A stretch of DNA of 60,986 nucleotides, from positions 1 to 60,986 of the forward strand of contig CAMJMR010000011.1 of assembly GCA_946407095.1 (NCBI GenBank), given 5' to 3'. This stretch comes from an uncultured Selenomonadales bacterium. Its GTDB lineage: Bacteria; Bacillota; Negativicutes; Selenomonadales; Selenomonadaceae. This document shows, in pieces, positions 51,164 through 60,965 of the stretch. The notes under the pieces were generated by a model, which searched no databases, was not told where the DNA came from, and saw only the letters and a program-made list of their open reading frames with translations. Position 1 is the first letter of the stretch, and the number at the start of each line of letters is the position of its first letter. A program made the position numbers and the translations under genes.

Positions 51164-52054
51164 TCAACTCCACATCTTGGCCTTAAGCACGTCATAATAG
51201 TTTTTGTCGTCGAACTTGACGATATGAGCGGTCTCCCGCGCCTTGCGGACGACGATATCGTCGTTGGGCTGAATCTTGTGGCTTACCTGCCCGTCAAGCG
51301 TGACAATCACATCGGGCATCGCGTCGATTTTGATTAGAACTTCGTCGTCCTCGTTGACGATAAGCGGGCGCATTTGGAAGGTGTGGGCACAAATCGGCGT
51401 AAGCAACAGGGCGCGAACAGTCGGATTGAGTATGGGACCGCCCGCGCTGAGCGAATAAGCCGTCGAACCCGTCGGGCTGGCAACGATAATCCCGTCCGCC
51501 TTGTAGTCCATCAGGTGCGTGTGATTGACGTAGAGCCCCAGGCGCAACATGCGCGCCACGCCGCCTTTGGTTATGACGACGTCGTTAATCGCGTTGCCCA
51601 AAAATTTTTCGCCAAGTTCGTTGCGAATGTAGCCGCTAAGCAAAAGCCGCTGCTCCACGCGATATTGACCCGCCAAAATCTTCGCAAGCCGACTTTCAAG
51701 CTCACGCGGCTCAATATCGGCAAGAAAGCCCAACGTCCCAAGGTTGATGCCGCAGACGGGGACGCTTTGCCCGCCGAACCTTCGACAGACGCCAAGCAAG
51801 GTGCCGTCGCCGCCGATTGACAAAGCCATATCGACGTGAACGCGTTCGACGCAGGGCAAGCCGTATTCTTCCTTGCGGAATTGGCGCGCCTCGGTCGCGG
51901 GCATGACAAGCCTAACGTCCTTGTTCTGGTAGAAATTAAAAATGCGGTCGACGATTTCACCCGCCCGCCGCTTGCTCATGTTCGGGAAAACCGCCAGCTG
52001 CATCATGCCGGCCTCGACGCCGAACACCGTCCCGAAAATATTTTGCCTAGCCAT
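51164..52054 (-). CDS. nadK: NAD kinase
   Basis: Phosphorylates NAD to NADP. The protein has 296 residues. GGDGTLLGVCRRF is the nucleotide motif, with GINLGTLGFLADI and SPTGSTAYSLSAGGPI as in the family. It overlaps tlyA (TGATG). GGAGAG lies before the ATG. Confidence 0.95.
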   Translation of the reverse strand: MARQNIFGTVFGVEAGMMQLAVFPNMSKRRAGEIVDRIFNFYQNKDVRLVMPATEARQFRKEEYGLPCVERVHVDMALSIGGDGTLLGVCRRFGGQSVPVCGINLGTLGFLADIEPRELESRLAKILAGQYRVEQRLLLSGYIRNELGEKFLGNAINDVVITKGGVARMLRLGLYVNHTHLMDYKADGIIVASPTGSTAYSLSAGGPILNPTVRALLLTPICAHTFQMRPLIVNEDDEVLIKIDAMPDVIVTLDGQVSHKIQPNDDIVVRKARETAHIVKFDDKNYYDVLKAKMWS

Positions 52055-52848
52055 CAGTCAAGCTCTCCATGTGCCGAATCTACAACCGATAAAATTTCGA
52101 CGCCCGCCGCCTCGCCGCCCTTCGACAAGTGCGCAAGGTATTCGATATTGCCTTCGGGACCTTTGACAGGCGAAAAGTCCAAGCCGCGAATCGTGAAGCC
52201 GATACTCGCCGCGAAGTTCAAAACCTGTTCGATAACCGCCGCGTGAATTTTTTTGTCACGGACGACGCCCTTCTTGCCGACGTGTTCTCGCCCCGCCTCG
52301 AATTGCGGCTTTATCAGCGCGACGACCTCGCCCGAATCGGTCAACACGTCGAAGACGACGGGCAAAACTTTTTCCAGCGATATGAATGCCACGTCGATTG
52401 AAACGAATTCGGGCAAGCCGTAAAAAAAATCCCGCCGCGTGACGTTGCGAATATTGGTGCGCTCCTTGTTGACGACGCGCAAATCTCGGCGCAGTTTCCA
52501 GGCAAGCTGCCCGTAGCCCACGTCGATAGCGTAAACCATCTTCGCGCTGCGTTGCAACATGCAATCGGTAAAGCCGCCCGTCGACGCGCCGACATCCGCC
52601 GCCATTTTCCCGACAAGATTAATTCCGAAGACGTCCAGAGCCTTTTGGAGTTTCAAGCCGCCGCGACTCACGAAAGGCATTTCCTCGCCGATAATCCTAA
52701 TCTGCGCGTCGGAGGGAATGAGCGTGCCCGCCTTGTCGACCTTTTGCTCGTTGACCAGGACTTTGCCCGCCATAATCATAGCTTGAGCGCGGGTGCGGCT
52801 GTCGAAGAATTTTTGCTCGGTTAGGAATACGTCAAGGCGTTGTTTCAT
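52054..52848 (-). CDS. tlyA: TlyA family rRNA methyltransferase
   Basis: Protein of 264 residues. An N-terminal S4 RNA-binding domain (MKQRLDVFLTEQKFFDSRTRAQAMIMAGKV) is followed by an FtsJ/RrmJ-like methyltransferase (DVGASTGGFTDCML, SIDVAFISLEKVLP, ALIKPQFEAGRE). It 2'-O-methylates rRNA. The start overlaps the dxs stop. Confidence 0.94.
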   Translation of the reverse strand: MKQRLDVFLTEQKFFDSRTRAQAMIMAGKVLVNEQKVDKAGTLIPSDAQIRIIGEEMPFVSRGGLKLQKALDVFGINLVGKMAADVGASTGGFTDCMLQRSAKMVYAIDVGYGQLAWKLRRDLRVVNKERTNIRNVTRRDFFYGLPEFVSIDVAFISLEKVLPVVFDVLTDSGEVVALIKPQFEAGREHVGKKGVVRDKKIHAAVIEQVLNFAASIGFTIRGLDFSPVKGPEGNIEYLAHLSKGGEAAGVEILSVVDSAHGELD

Positions 52849-54746
52849 GTCGTCACCATTAAGAAGCCGAAAATCAAATCGTTGAGGCGTTCGTGAATCC
52901 GTTGCGAAATTTTTTCCGCCGTCAAGCCGCACAAGTTCAAAAGCTCGGCTCGCGTGCCCTGTTCGACGAATTTGTCTGCTATGCCCAATCGCAACAGCGG
53001 CGTTGAAATTTTTTCGTCGACCAAAAGCTCGGCCACCGCCGACCCGAAGCCGCCCGCAAGCGTCCCCTCCTCGCACGTGACAAGCAGTTTCGACGCCCGC
53101 GCAGATTTTTTTATCAGCTCGGCGTCCAGCGGCTTGACGAAGCGGGCGTTTATCACTTCGACCGAAAATTTTTTCTCGCGCAAAAGCTTCGCCGCCTCGA
53201 CGCACGTTTTGACCATCGTCCCGACCGCGCAGATTGTCACTTCCGCCGCTTGAGCGCGTTCGACGACTTCAGCCTTGCCCCAAGGAATTTCTTGCGGCTT
53301 ATCCTCGACTTTGACGCCCAAGCCCGCGCCGCGCGGATAGCGAATCGCCACTGGGAAATTTTTATTCAACGCCGCGAAAATCATCTGCCGCAATTCGTTT
53401 TCGTCCTTCGGAGCCAAGACGTTCATGTTCGGAATGGTGCGCAGGTACGCCAAATCGAATACGCCGTGATGAGTGGCGCCGTCCTCGCCGACAAGCCCGC
53501 CTCTGTCCAGGCACAACAGCACGGGCAGATTTTGCAGGCAGATATCGTGAAGAATCTGGTCGTAACCGCGTTGCATGAACGTCGAATAAATCGCGACGAC
53601 GGGACGCAAGCCGCCCGCCGCCATACCCGCCGCCAAAGTTATCGCGTGTTCCTCGGCTATTCCGACGTCGAAGAATCTGCGCGGGAATTTCTCGGCGAAT
53701 TTCTTCAAACCCGTGCCCGACGGCATGGCGGCGGTTATCGCGACGATTTTGTTGTTTTGAGCCGCGCAGTCAATAACGGTTTGCGAAAAAATTTCGGTGT
53801 AGCTCGGCGGCGCGGGACGCTTGAAGACTTGACCCGTAGCCTTGTCGAACTTGCCGACTCCGTGAAATTTTTCGGGCGAAGTCTCGGCGGGCGCGTAGCC
53901 CTTGCCCTTGGTCGTCCGCACGTGAATCAGGACGGGCGCGTCAATCACGCCGACCTTTGAGAAAACTTCCTGCAAGCCCTTTATGTCGTGGCCGTCAATC
54001 GGTCCAATGTAGTTGAAGCCGAAAGCCTCGAACATTGCGCCGGGGAAGACCGCAGCCGTCACGCCCGTCTTGACCGAATTCGCCGCAAGCAAAATCTTTT
54101 CGCCGACGTCTCGGAAGGGAATGTTTTTGACGAAGTCCTCGAATTCACGCTTGGCGCGATGATATTGCGGCTTGAGTCTGATTTTGGAAAGGTATTCCGA
54201 CAGCGCGCCGACGTTCTTGTCGATTGACATTTCGTTATCGTTCAGGACGACAATCAGCTTTTTCTTGAGCTGACCCGCGTGATTCAAAGCCTCGAACGCC
54301 ATGCCGCCCGTCAAAGCACCGTCACCGATGACCGCGATAACTCTGTTCGACGTGTGCTTGAGCTCTTCGGCTATCAAGATGCCCAAAGCCGCGCTGATTG
54401 ACGTGGACGCGTGACCTACGCCAAAAGAATCAAAAGGCGACTCGGCACGCTTCGGGAAGCCCGTAATGCCTCCCAAAGTCCTAAGCGTGTGGAATGTGTC
54501 GCGTCGCCCTGTTAAAATTTTGTGCGTGTAAGCTTGGTGCCCGACGTCCCAAACAAGTTTGTCGTGTCTGAAATCGAACACCGAATAAAGCGCGAGCGTC
54601 AACTCGACCGTGCCCAGGCTCGGCGCGAGATGCCCGCCGTTTTTCGCGACCGTCGTCAAGATCAGTTCTCGAATTTCGCCCGCCAATTCCTCAAGTTGCG
54701 GCAAGCTAAGCTTTTGAAGTTCGGCAGGCGATTTTAATCTTTTCAA
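52845..54746 (-). CDS. dxs: 1-deoxy-D-xylulose-5-phosphate synthase
   Basis: First enzyme of the non-mevalonate isoprenoid pathway, using thiamine diphosphate. The protein has 633 residues. Motifs: GGHLAPSLGTVELTLAL, WDVGHQAYTHKILTGR, GDGALTGGMAFEALNHAG and VGIAEEHAITLAAGMA. The TTG start lacks a strong ribosome site. It stands in the dxs-tlyA-nadK order, separate from ispD-ispF. Confidence 0.97.
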   Translation of the reverse strand: MKRLKSPAELQKLSLPQLEELAGEIRELILTTVAKNGGHLAPSLGTVELTLALYSVFDFRHDKLVWDVGHQAYTHKILTGRRDTFHTLRTLGGITGFPKRAESPFDSFGVGHASTSISAALGILIAEELKHTSNRVIAVIGDGALTGGMAFEALNHAGQLKKKLIVVLNDNEMSIDKNVGALSEYLSKIRLKPQYHRAKREFEDFVKNIPFRDVGEKILLAANSVKTGVTAAVFPGAMFEAFGFNYIGPIDGHDIKGLQEVFSKVGVIDAPVLIHVRTTKGKGYAPAETSPEKFHGVGKFDKATGQVFKRPAPPSYTEIFSQTVIDCAAQNNKIVAITAAMPSGTGLKKFAEKFPRRFFDVGIAEEHAITLAAGMAAGGLRPVVAIYSTFMQRGYDQILHDICLQNLPVLLCLDRGGLVGEDGATHHGVFDLAYLRTIPNMNVLAPKDENELRQMIFAALNKNFPVAIRYPRGAGLGVKVEDKPQEIPWGKAEVVERAQAAEVTICAVGTMVKTCVEAAKLLREKKFSVEVINARFVKPLDAELIKKSARASKLLVTCEEGTLAGGFGSAVAELLVDEKISTPLLRLGIADKFVEQGTRAELLNLCGLTAEKISQRIHERLNDLIFGFLMVTT

Positions 54747-54771
54747 CAGCCCCGTGTTAATCGCTCCTCAA

Positions 54772-55278
54772 TCAAAGATCTGCCGCGTCGACTCTTTTGT
54801 AGCGTTTGCCGTCGACAATCAGCTTTGCCTCGTTGTATTCGACGTCGACTACCGAAGCCACCGGAATTTCTTGCCAGTTGTCGTTCGCGCCGTTGTAGTG
54901 CATGTCCGTGAGTTGCGCGCCGGAGGCGGTGTAAGAAACGCGCTCAAAAATGCGATAGTAGCGTTTGTCGCCTTCGAATTTGAATTGAATCGTCGTCACG
55001 TCGTAGGAAAGGTTTTCGATGCCGCGCGGCATTATCGAGTAGTCGCGATACCAATCAATCAGAGCTTTGCGCCCGCGTTCGCTGTATTCCATGCGGAAAA
55101 CGCCGCTGAACGTGATATCATCCCGCGTGCTGTCCATCGACGTGATTTGAACGGAATCGGTGTCGAAGTAAATCAGGTTGTCGTTTTGGTCGGTGTAGAT
55201 TTGTTGCCAAGTCGCCGCCAATGCCGTCGCCGCGCTCATCATGAAAATCATAAGCGCCGTCAAGAAAATCCTCTTCAT
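54772..55278 (-). CDS. Exported adhesin-E-like small protein
   Basis: Protein of 168 residues. Signal peptide (MKRIFLTALMIFMMS, cleavage near ALA-AT). The mature part has WQQIYTDQNDNLIYFDTDSV, like the proteins at 1226 and 22587. ATG 55278 has AAGGAG. Function unknown; it follows the large activase gene. Confidence 0.7.
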   Translation of the reverse strand: MKRIFLTALMIFMMSAATALAATWQQIYTDQNDNLIYFDTDSVQITSMDSTRDDITFSGVFRMEYSERGRKALIDWYRDYSIMPRGIENLSYDVTTIQFKFEGDKRYYRIFERVSYTASGAQLTDMHYNGANDNWQEIPVASVVDVEYNEAKLIVDGKRYKRVDAADL

Positions 55279-55342
55279 TACAAACAACTCCTTATAAAAA
55301 TTTCAAGCTGTATTCTGCGCGGCGAAGACAAAATCCTTTTTT

Positions 55343-58300
55343 TTAAAGACGGGCGGAGGAGGATTTTTGTGGCGGCAAAAGCTTTTTTGCAATGGTAAGC
55401 ATGAGTTTCAGGCGATTTAGCTGATTGACTTCGGAAGAGCCCGCCTCGCAGTCTATCGCCACGATGTTCGCCCGCTCGAAGTGTTGACGCAGCGCGTGCA
55501 TGACGCCCTTGCCCATTAAGTGATTCGGCAGGCAAGCAAACGGTTGCAGGCAAACGACGTTCTCGACGCCCTCGGAAATCAGCTTGACCATTTCGCCCGT
55601 AAGGAACCAGCCCTCGCCGTTCAAGTTGCCCGTGCTCACGAATCGACTCGCAAGCCGCGCCGTGTCCTTAATCGAATGCGGCGCGCGGAAGTGTTTCGAC
55701 TTCAACAGCGCGTTTTTCATCGGCAGGCGGAAAAATTCTATGAACTTGATAAAAAGCTCGGCGAAGATGCTGTCTCGCCGACTGCCGCCCAAAAGCTCGC
55801 GCTTAACAATCGCGTCGTGCGCGCAGTAAAGGAAAAAGTCAACGAAGTCCGGCATAACGACTTCCGCGCCCTCCTCAGCAAGCACGCGCTCCAAAAAGTT
55901 GTTGGCGACGGGATGATACTTGACCAGAATCTCGCCGACGATGCCGACTTTCGGCTTGGCAAGCGTCTCGTCAATCGGTATCGCGTCGAATTGGCGGACA
56001 ATCTCCTTGATGTTGCGGCGGTAGCTGAAATAGTTGCCGTCGACCAAATCCGCCTTGGCAAGCGTCATCCATTCCGCGAAAAGCTTATCGGTCTCGCCGC
56101 GCCGCAATTCGTACGGGCGCATTCGATTGGAAACGTTCATGAGCAAATCGCCGTAAACTGAAGCCTTAATCGCGTCCATGAGGCAATCGCGGCTGAGTTC
56201 AAAGGCGTCCGTCTCTTCGGGCAGGCCGTAGCACGCGAACACCGGCACTTGACCGAAGCCCGCGAACTTCAACGCCCGCCGCATCACGCTGATATAATTC
56301 GTGGCACGGCACCCGCCGCAAGTCTGGAACAGAATCACCGACGTGTTATCGGGGTCGCACTCGCCCGACTGCAACGCCGCAAGCATTTGTCCCGTCACGA
56401 CGATAGCCGGGTAGCACATTTCGTTGTTGACGTAGCGCAAGCCCAAATCGATAGCCGCCTTGTCGGGTAGCGCGGGTATCAGCACGCGGTAGCCGTATTT
56501 CTGCAAGACCGCCTGAATCAGTTCAAAGTGAATCGGCGCCATTTGCGGCGCAAGGATTGTGTGCTTTGATTTGCATTCGGGCGTGAAGTGCGGGCGGTCG
56601 GGAAATTTTTTCGGCGAATACGCGACGGGCGTCCGACGCTTGAGAGCCGCAAGCAACGAGCGCAAACGTATCCTTGCCGCGCCCAAGTTCGACACTTCGT
56701 CGAGCTTTATCATCGTGTAGATTTTCCCGTGCGCCTCCAAAATTTCCTTGACTTGTTCGATAGTCAGCGCGTCGAGTCCGCAACCGAACGAGCTTAGCTG
56801 AATCAGCGTGACGTTGGGATTTTGCGCGGCGAATTGCGCGGCGTGATACAGGCGGGCGTGATAGCTCCACTGATTGACGACGGAAATTTTCGGCGCGTCA
56901 ACCGCCACGTGATAAACCGAATCCTCCGACAGAATCGGCAGGCCGTAAGATTGAATCATTGCGTCGATTCCGTGATTGATTTCGGGGTCAATGTGGTACG
57001 GGCGTCCGACAAGCAAAATCGCGTGCTCGCCCGTCTGCTTGAGCCGCTCCAAAACCGCGTTGCCGTAAATCTGCACGTCCAGCCGATAATTTTCCATTTC
57101 AGCCGCCGCCTTGTCGACAGCCGCCGAAATTTCCTTTGCCGTCACGCCCTCCGACGCGAATTCCTCGGCAAGCCGCCGCTTAAGCTTTTTCAAGTCGTGG
57201 ACGGGCAGAAACGGTTGAATGAACTTTATGCCGCGCTCTTTGAGGATGTCCATGTTGTTGCGGATGTTTTCGGGGTAGCTCGCGACGATTGGGCAGTTGT
57301 AGAAGTTGTCAGAGCGCGTGTCGAAGTTGTAGGGCTCGCAAGGGTAGAAAATCTTCGTCAAGCCGCGTTCGACCAAATCCATAACGTGACCGTGCGCAAG
57401 CTTGGCGGGGTAGCACAATGAATCGCTCGGTATCGTCGAAATGCCCTTGTAGAAAATCTGCGCGGACGACTTGTCCGACAGCTCGACGCGATAGCCCAAC
57501 TCCGTCAAGAACGTGAACCAAAACGGATAGTCTTCGTAAATGTTGAGCACCCTCGGAATGCCGATTGAGCCGCGCTTGGGATTTTCCAGCGGCTTGTAGT
57601 CGAAGACGCGCCGGTATTTGTAGGCGTAGGCGTTCGGAATTTCGGAATCGGTCTTGGGCTTGCCGCCGACGCCTCGCTCGCAACGGTTGCCCGTAAAATA
57701 TTTGCCGCCGTCAGGAAATTTTTGCATGGTTATCAAGCAGTTGTTGCCGCAACGCCCGCAACGATAGGACTTCGTGACGACGGAAAAATTTTCCAGCTCG
57801 TCAGCCGATAAAAGTTTCGACGCGCCCGCGCAGTTTTCTCGCGCAAGGATAGCGGCTCCGTAAGCACCCATCAAGCCCGCAATGTCAGGGCGAATCACTT
57901 CGCGGTGAAGAATCTCTTCAATCGAACGGAGGACGGCGTCGTTGTAGAAGGTGCCGCCTTGCACGACGATATTTGAGCCCAGGTCGTCGACATTCTTCAA
58001 CTGCATGACTTTGAACAGCGCGTTCTTGATGACGCTAAGCGCAATGCCCGCCGAAATGTCATTGACGGTCGCGCCCTCCTTTTGCGCCTGCTTGACTTTC
58101 GAGTTCATGAAAACGGTACAGCGCGTGCCCAAGTCGACGGGTGCCTCCGAAGTCAGAGCCTTGCCCGCGAATTCGCCGACCGTCATGTTGAGCCCTTGCG
58201 CGAAATTTTGAATAAACGAGCCGCAACCCGCGCTGCAGGCCTCATTGAGCGTGATGTTGCCGATTGTGCCGTCCTTGACGAAGAAACATTTCATATCCTG

Positions 58301-59554
58301 CCCGCCGATGTCCAACACGAACGACACTTCGGGACAAAATTCCTGCGCGGCGGTCAAGTGGGCAAAGGTTTCGACTTCGGAGCCGTCGGCGTGCAGAGCA
58401 GCTTTGACAATCGCTTCGCCGTAGCCCGTCGTATAAACCCCGGCAATCTGCGCGGCGGGCGGAATTTTGGCGTAAAGGTCGCGAATCTGTTCGACGACGA
58501 TTTTCAGCGGCGCGCCCTCGTTCGAGCCGTAAGCCGTGTAAAGAATCTGTTTGTCTTCGCCGACCGCGCAGATTTTCGTCGTGGTTGAGCCCGCGTCAAT
58601 GCCGACGAAGATTTTCCCGCTGTAAGTCTGCAAGTCGCCGCGCTTAACCTTAGCCTTGTCATGCCGTTCGCGAAAGGCTTGCAAGTCTGCCGCATCTTTG
58701 AACAGCACGAAGTCAGCCTTGCGCGTTTCGGAACGAGCCGCCTCCTCCGATTTGGCTATCGACTGTTCAAGTTGCGCAACGGAAATTTCTTTAGCCTCGT
58801 CGCTTAGAGCCGCGCCCGTCGCAACAAAAAAATTCCCGTCGGGAGTGTCGACGACTTCCTCTTTGGAAAGTCCCAACGTCTCGACGAAACGTTTCTTGAG
58901 TTCGGGCAGGAAGTGCAGGGGGCCGCCCAAAAAGGCAACGTTGCCGCTAATCGGACGCCCTTGCGCCAGGTTGCCGATTGTCTGATTGACTACCGCCTGG
59001 AAAATCGAAAGCGCAATGTCAGCCTTTTTCGCGCCGTCGTTCATTAAGGCTTGAATGTCGGTCTTCGCGAAGACGCCGCAACGGGAAGCGATTGTGTAGA
59101 TTTGCTTGCCCTTTTCCGCCAAGGCGTTGAGCCCCAGCGCGTCGGTGGACAGCAAGCTTGCCATGTGGTCGATAAACGAGCCCGTGCCGCCCGCGCAGAC
59201 GCCGTTCATGCGAACTTCGGGCGCGTTGCCAAGGTAAATAATCTTCGCGTCCTCGCCGCCCAGTTCGACGACGGTATCGGTTTGCGGAATGAATTCTTCG
59301 ACGGCCTTTTGACAAGCGATGACCTCTTGCACGAAGGGCAACGAAATTTTTTTCGCGATGCCCATGCCCGCCGAGCCCGCCAATGCGATTCTGAAAGTTT
59401 TTTCGCCGATGACATTTTTCAGCGACGTTAAGGAATTCGTAAGCGCGGAGCCGATTTCGGAAAAGTGCCGCGCATAATTTTTGAAGACAAGCCGTTCCTC
59501 GTCCATGACGACAAGCTTAATCGTCGTGGAGCCGATGTCTATCCCGACTTTCAT
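55343..59554 (-). CDS. 2-hydroxyacyl-CoA dehydratase activase fusion protein
   Basis: Protein of 1403 residues. Two BcrAD/BadFG ATPase domains (VGIDIGSTTIKLVVMD at residue 3 and VGIDAGSTTTKICAVG near 315) carry cluster cysteines (NGVCAGGTGSF and EACSAGCGSF). After a cysteine-rich stretch (CGRCGNNC) comes DUF2229 from about residue 660. The C-terminal third resembles the dehydratase subunit (NEMCYPAIVVTGQ, FQTCGGCRATNYI). Such fusions are common in anaerobic Bacillota; the substrate is unknown. ATG has GAGGTG. A promoter is at 59579-59607. Confidence 0.92.
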   Translation of the reverse strand: MKVGIDIGSTTIKLVVMDEERLVFKNYARHFSEIGSALTNSLTSLKNVIGEKTFRIALAGSAGMGIAKKISLPFVQEVIACQKAVEEFIPQTDTVVELGGEDAKIIYLGNAPEVRMNGVCAGGTGSFIDHMASLLSTDALGLNALAEKGKQIYTIASRCGVFAKTDIQALMNDGAKKADIALSIFQAVVNQTIGNLAQGRPISGNVAFLGGPLHFLPELKKRFVETLGLSKEEVVDTPDGNFFVATGAALSDEAKEISVAQLEQSIAKSEEAARSETRKADFVLFKDAADLQAFRERHDKAKVKRGDLQTYSGKIFVGIDAGSTTTKICAVGEDKQILYTAYGSNEGAPLKIVVEQIRDLYAKIPPAAQIAGVYTTGYGEAIVKAALHADGSEVETFAHLTAAQEFCPEVSFVLDIGGQDMKCFFVKDGTIGNITLNEACSAGCGSFIQNFAQGLNMTVGEFAGKALTSEAPVDLGTRCTVFMNSKVKQAQKEGATVNDISAGIALSVIKNALFKVMQLKNVDDLGSNIVVQGGTFYNDAVLRSIEEILHREVIRPDIAGLMGAYGAAILARENCAGASKLLSADELENFSVVTKSYRCGRCGNNCLITMQKFPDGGKYFTGNRCERGVGGKPKTDSEIPNAYAYKYRRVFDYKPLENPKRGSIGIPRVLNIYEDYPFWFTFLTELGYRVELSDKSSAQIFYKGISTIPSDSLCYPAKLAHGHVMDLVERGLTKIFYPCEPYNFDTRSDNFYNCPIVASYPENIRNNMDILKERGIKFIQPFLPVHDLKKLKRRLAEEFASEGVTAKEISAAVDKAAAEMENYRLDVQIYGNAVLERLKQTGEHAILLVGRPYHIDPEINHGIDAMIQSYGLPILSEDSVYHVAVDAPKISVVNQWSYHARLYHAAQFAAQNPNVTLIQLSSFGCGLDALTIEQVKEILEAHGKIYTMIKLDEVSNLGAARIRLRSLLAALKRRTPVAYSPKKFPDRPHFTPECKSKHTILAPQMAPIHFELIQAVLQKYGYRVLIPALPDKAAIDLGLRYVNNEMCYPAIVVTGQMLAALQSGECDPDNTSVILFQTCGGCRATNYISVMRRALKFAGFGQVPVFACYGLPEETDAFELSRDCLMDAIKASVYGDLLMNVSNRMRPYELRRGETDKLFAEWMTLAKADLVDGNYFSYRRNIKEIVRQFDAIPIDETLAKPKVGIVGEILVKYHPVANNFLERVLAEEGAEVVMPDFVDFFLYCAHDAIVKRELLGGSRRDSIFAELFIKFIEFFRLPMKNALLKSKHFRAPHSIKDTARLASRFVSTGNLNGEGWFLTGEMVKLISEGVENVVCLQPFACLPNHLMGKGVMHALRQHFERANIVAIDCEAGSSEVNQLNRLKLMLTIAKKLLPPQKSSSARL

Positions 59555-59578
59555 AAAAAAATCACCTCGCCGACAGCA

Positions 59579-59607
59579 ATTTTATAATTCTGTTAGCAAG
59601 GTGTCAA
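59579..59607 (-). promoter_or_regulatory. Promoter of the activase gene
   Basis: On the minus strand TTGACA (59602-59607), 17-base spacer and TAAAAT (59579-59584). Confidence 0.7.
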
Positions 59608-59643
59608 TTATTCTTTGCTTGCGGCGGGGCGCGAAAATTTTCC

Positions 59644-59672
59644 TTGACAAGCGGCGCGATTCAGTACAGGAT
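59644..59672 (+). promoter_or_regulatory. Possible promoter of the broken TPR gene
   Basis: A perfect TTGACA at 59644-59649, with a poor -10 region (CAGGAT) 17 bases later. Confidence 0.35.
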
Positions 59673-59704
59673 AAGCAAACTTTAAATTCAAGGCGGTGAT
59701 TGAC

Positions 59705-60877
59705 ATGAAAAAATTTTTGGCGGCGATGATTGTCGGCAGTCTGCTGAACGCGTCGCCCGTGAGTGCCGAAGTCAGAAATTACGACGGAGTCGGCGAATAC
59801 ATTATGAGCGATTTCGAGACGCCCGACGTCGCCAAGCAACGAGCGAAGACCTACGCCGAACGCAACGCCTAGGAAAAAGCGGGCGTTTACATCAAAAGCT
59901 ATTCGCGCGCGGAAAATTTTGAGCTGGTCGACGACGAGATTGTCACGATGACGAGCGGCATTTTGAAAATTATCAGCGTCGACTATAAGCTGGTGCCCAT
60001 GGAGGAATACGGCGGCATTATGTATCGCGCCACGATTTTGGCGAGCATTGACACCGACAAGGTCGACGAATGGATTGCGCAAGGCGTCGGCGAGCGTGAA
60101 TCGCTGATTGAAAAGAATCGCGAACTTCAAAAGCAAATCGACGAACAGGAACAGCTGATTAAGCGGCTGAAGTCCGAGGCGGCGCAAAAAAAATCGCCCG
60201 AAGCTGTCGAGCGGCTTAAGGACGAATTCGCGACGGCCGACAGGATTTTTATGTCGAACGTCAAGCTGGAGGAGGGCGACCGCTTGAACTTGGTTATCGC
60301 CGATTGGGCGTACGAGGCGGCGGTCAAGTGTTGGACGGAGGCCATTGAGCTGAACCCGAACAATTTTTTGGCTTACGAATCGCGCGGCTACTACTTCCAC
60401 TTGTCTGACGTTGCGCGTTTCGCCGAGGCGATTGACGACTACACTAAGGCGATTGAACTGCGTCCCGGCACGGCGGACAATTATTTTTATCGCGGCGAGA
60501 CGTATATGCGAATCGGCGAGCGCGAGCTTGCAAAGCGTGACTTCGAGCGGGCATTGGGCTTGAATCCGCGAATGTCGGCTCCGTTGGGCGAGTTGGCTTA
60601 TCTTTACGCCACGAGCGGGCAGACGCAGCAGGCGATTGAGTTCGCGAATCGTGCGCTTGAGACCAACGAGCGGAATTGGCGGGCGTATTACAGTCGCGGG
60701 CTTGCGTTCTTTTCGCTTGGTGATTACGACGCCGCGCTTGCCGACGCGCAAAGTGCCCTTGATTGGGGTTGCGGCGATGCCTATCAGCTGATTGGCGATT
60801 GCTACGCCAAAATGGGTCGTCATGACGAGGCGGAAAAGTTTTGGGAACTTGCCAAAAACCCGCCGGCATTCGGTTAA
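59705..60877 (+). pseudogene. Exported TPR protein gene broken by TAG
   Basis: The frame opens at ATG 59705 with GGCGGTGATTGAC, a signal peptide and the conserved NYDGVGEYIMSDFETPD. The codon at 59870-59872 (number 56) is TAG. The paralogue at 36240 has glutamine nearby (EKNAQKQAGVY against ERNA-stop-EKAGVY), so a single C to T change is likely. Beyond it the frame continues through a coiled coil and several TPR repeats to 60877. As it stands only a downstream start could give the TPR part. Confidence 0.8.
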
Positions 60878-60956
60878 TGGATGGATTTTTGCCGTAAGTT
60901 GCGTTGTCTGCTCGAAACACTTTGCAAAATCATTCCTAGGAACTGTGGACAAAAAG

Positions 60957-60965
60957 TGATAAAAT
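60957..60965 (+). promoter_or_regulatory. Possible extended -10 box at the window end
   Basis: TGATAAAAT could be an extended -10 box of a gene beyond the window. No good -35 box is seen. Nothing else is recognised in 60878-60986. Confidence 0.3.

Noticed and set aside
59582-60952. Open frame of 456 codons on the minus strand
   Set aside because: It is antisense to the TPR gene, has no ribosome site and no recognisable family; the plus-strand frame has a signal peptide and TPR repeats.
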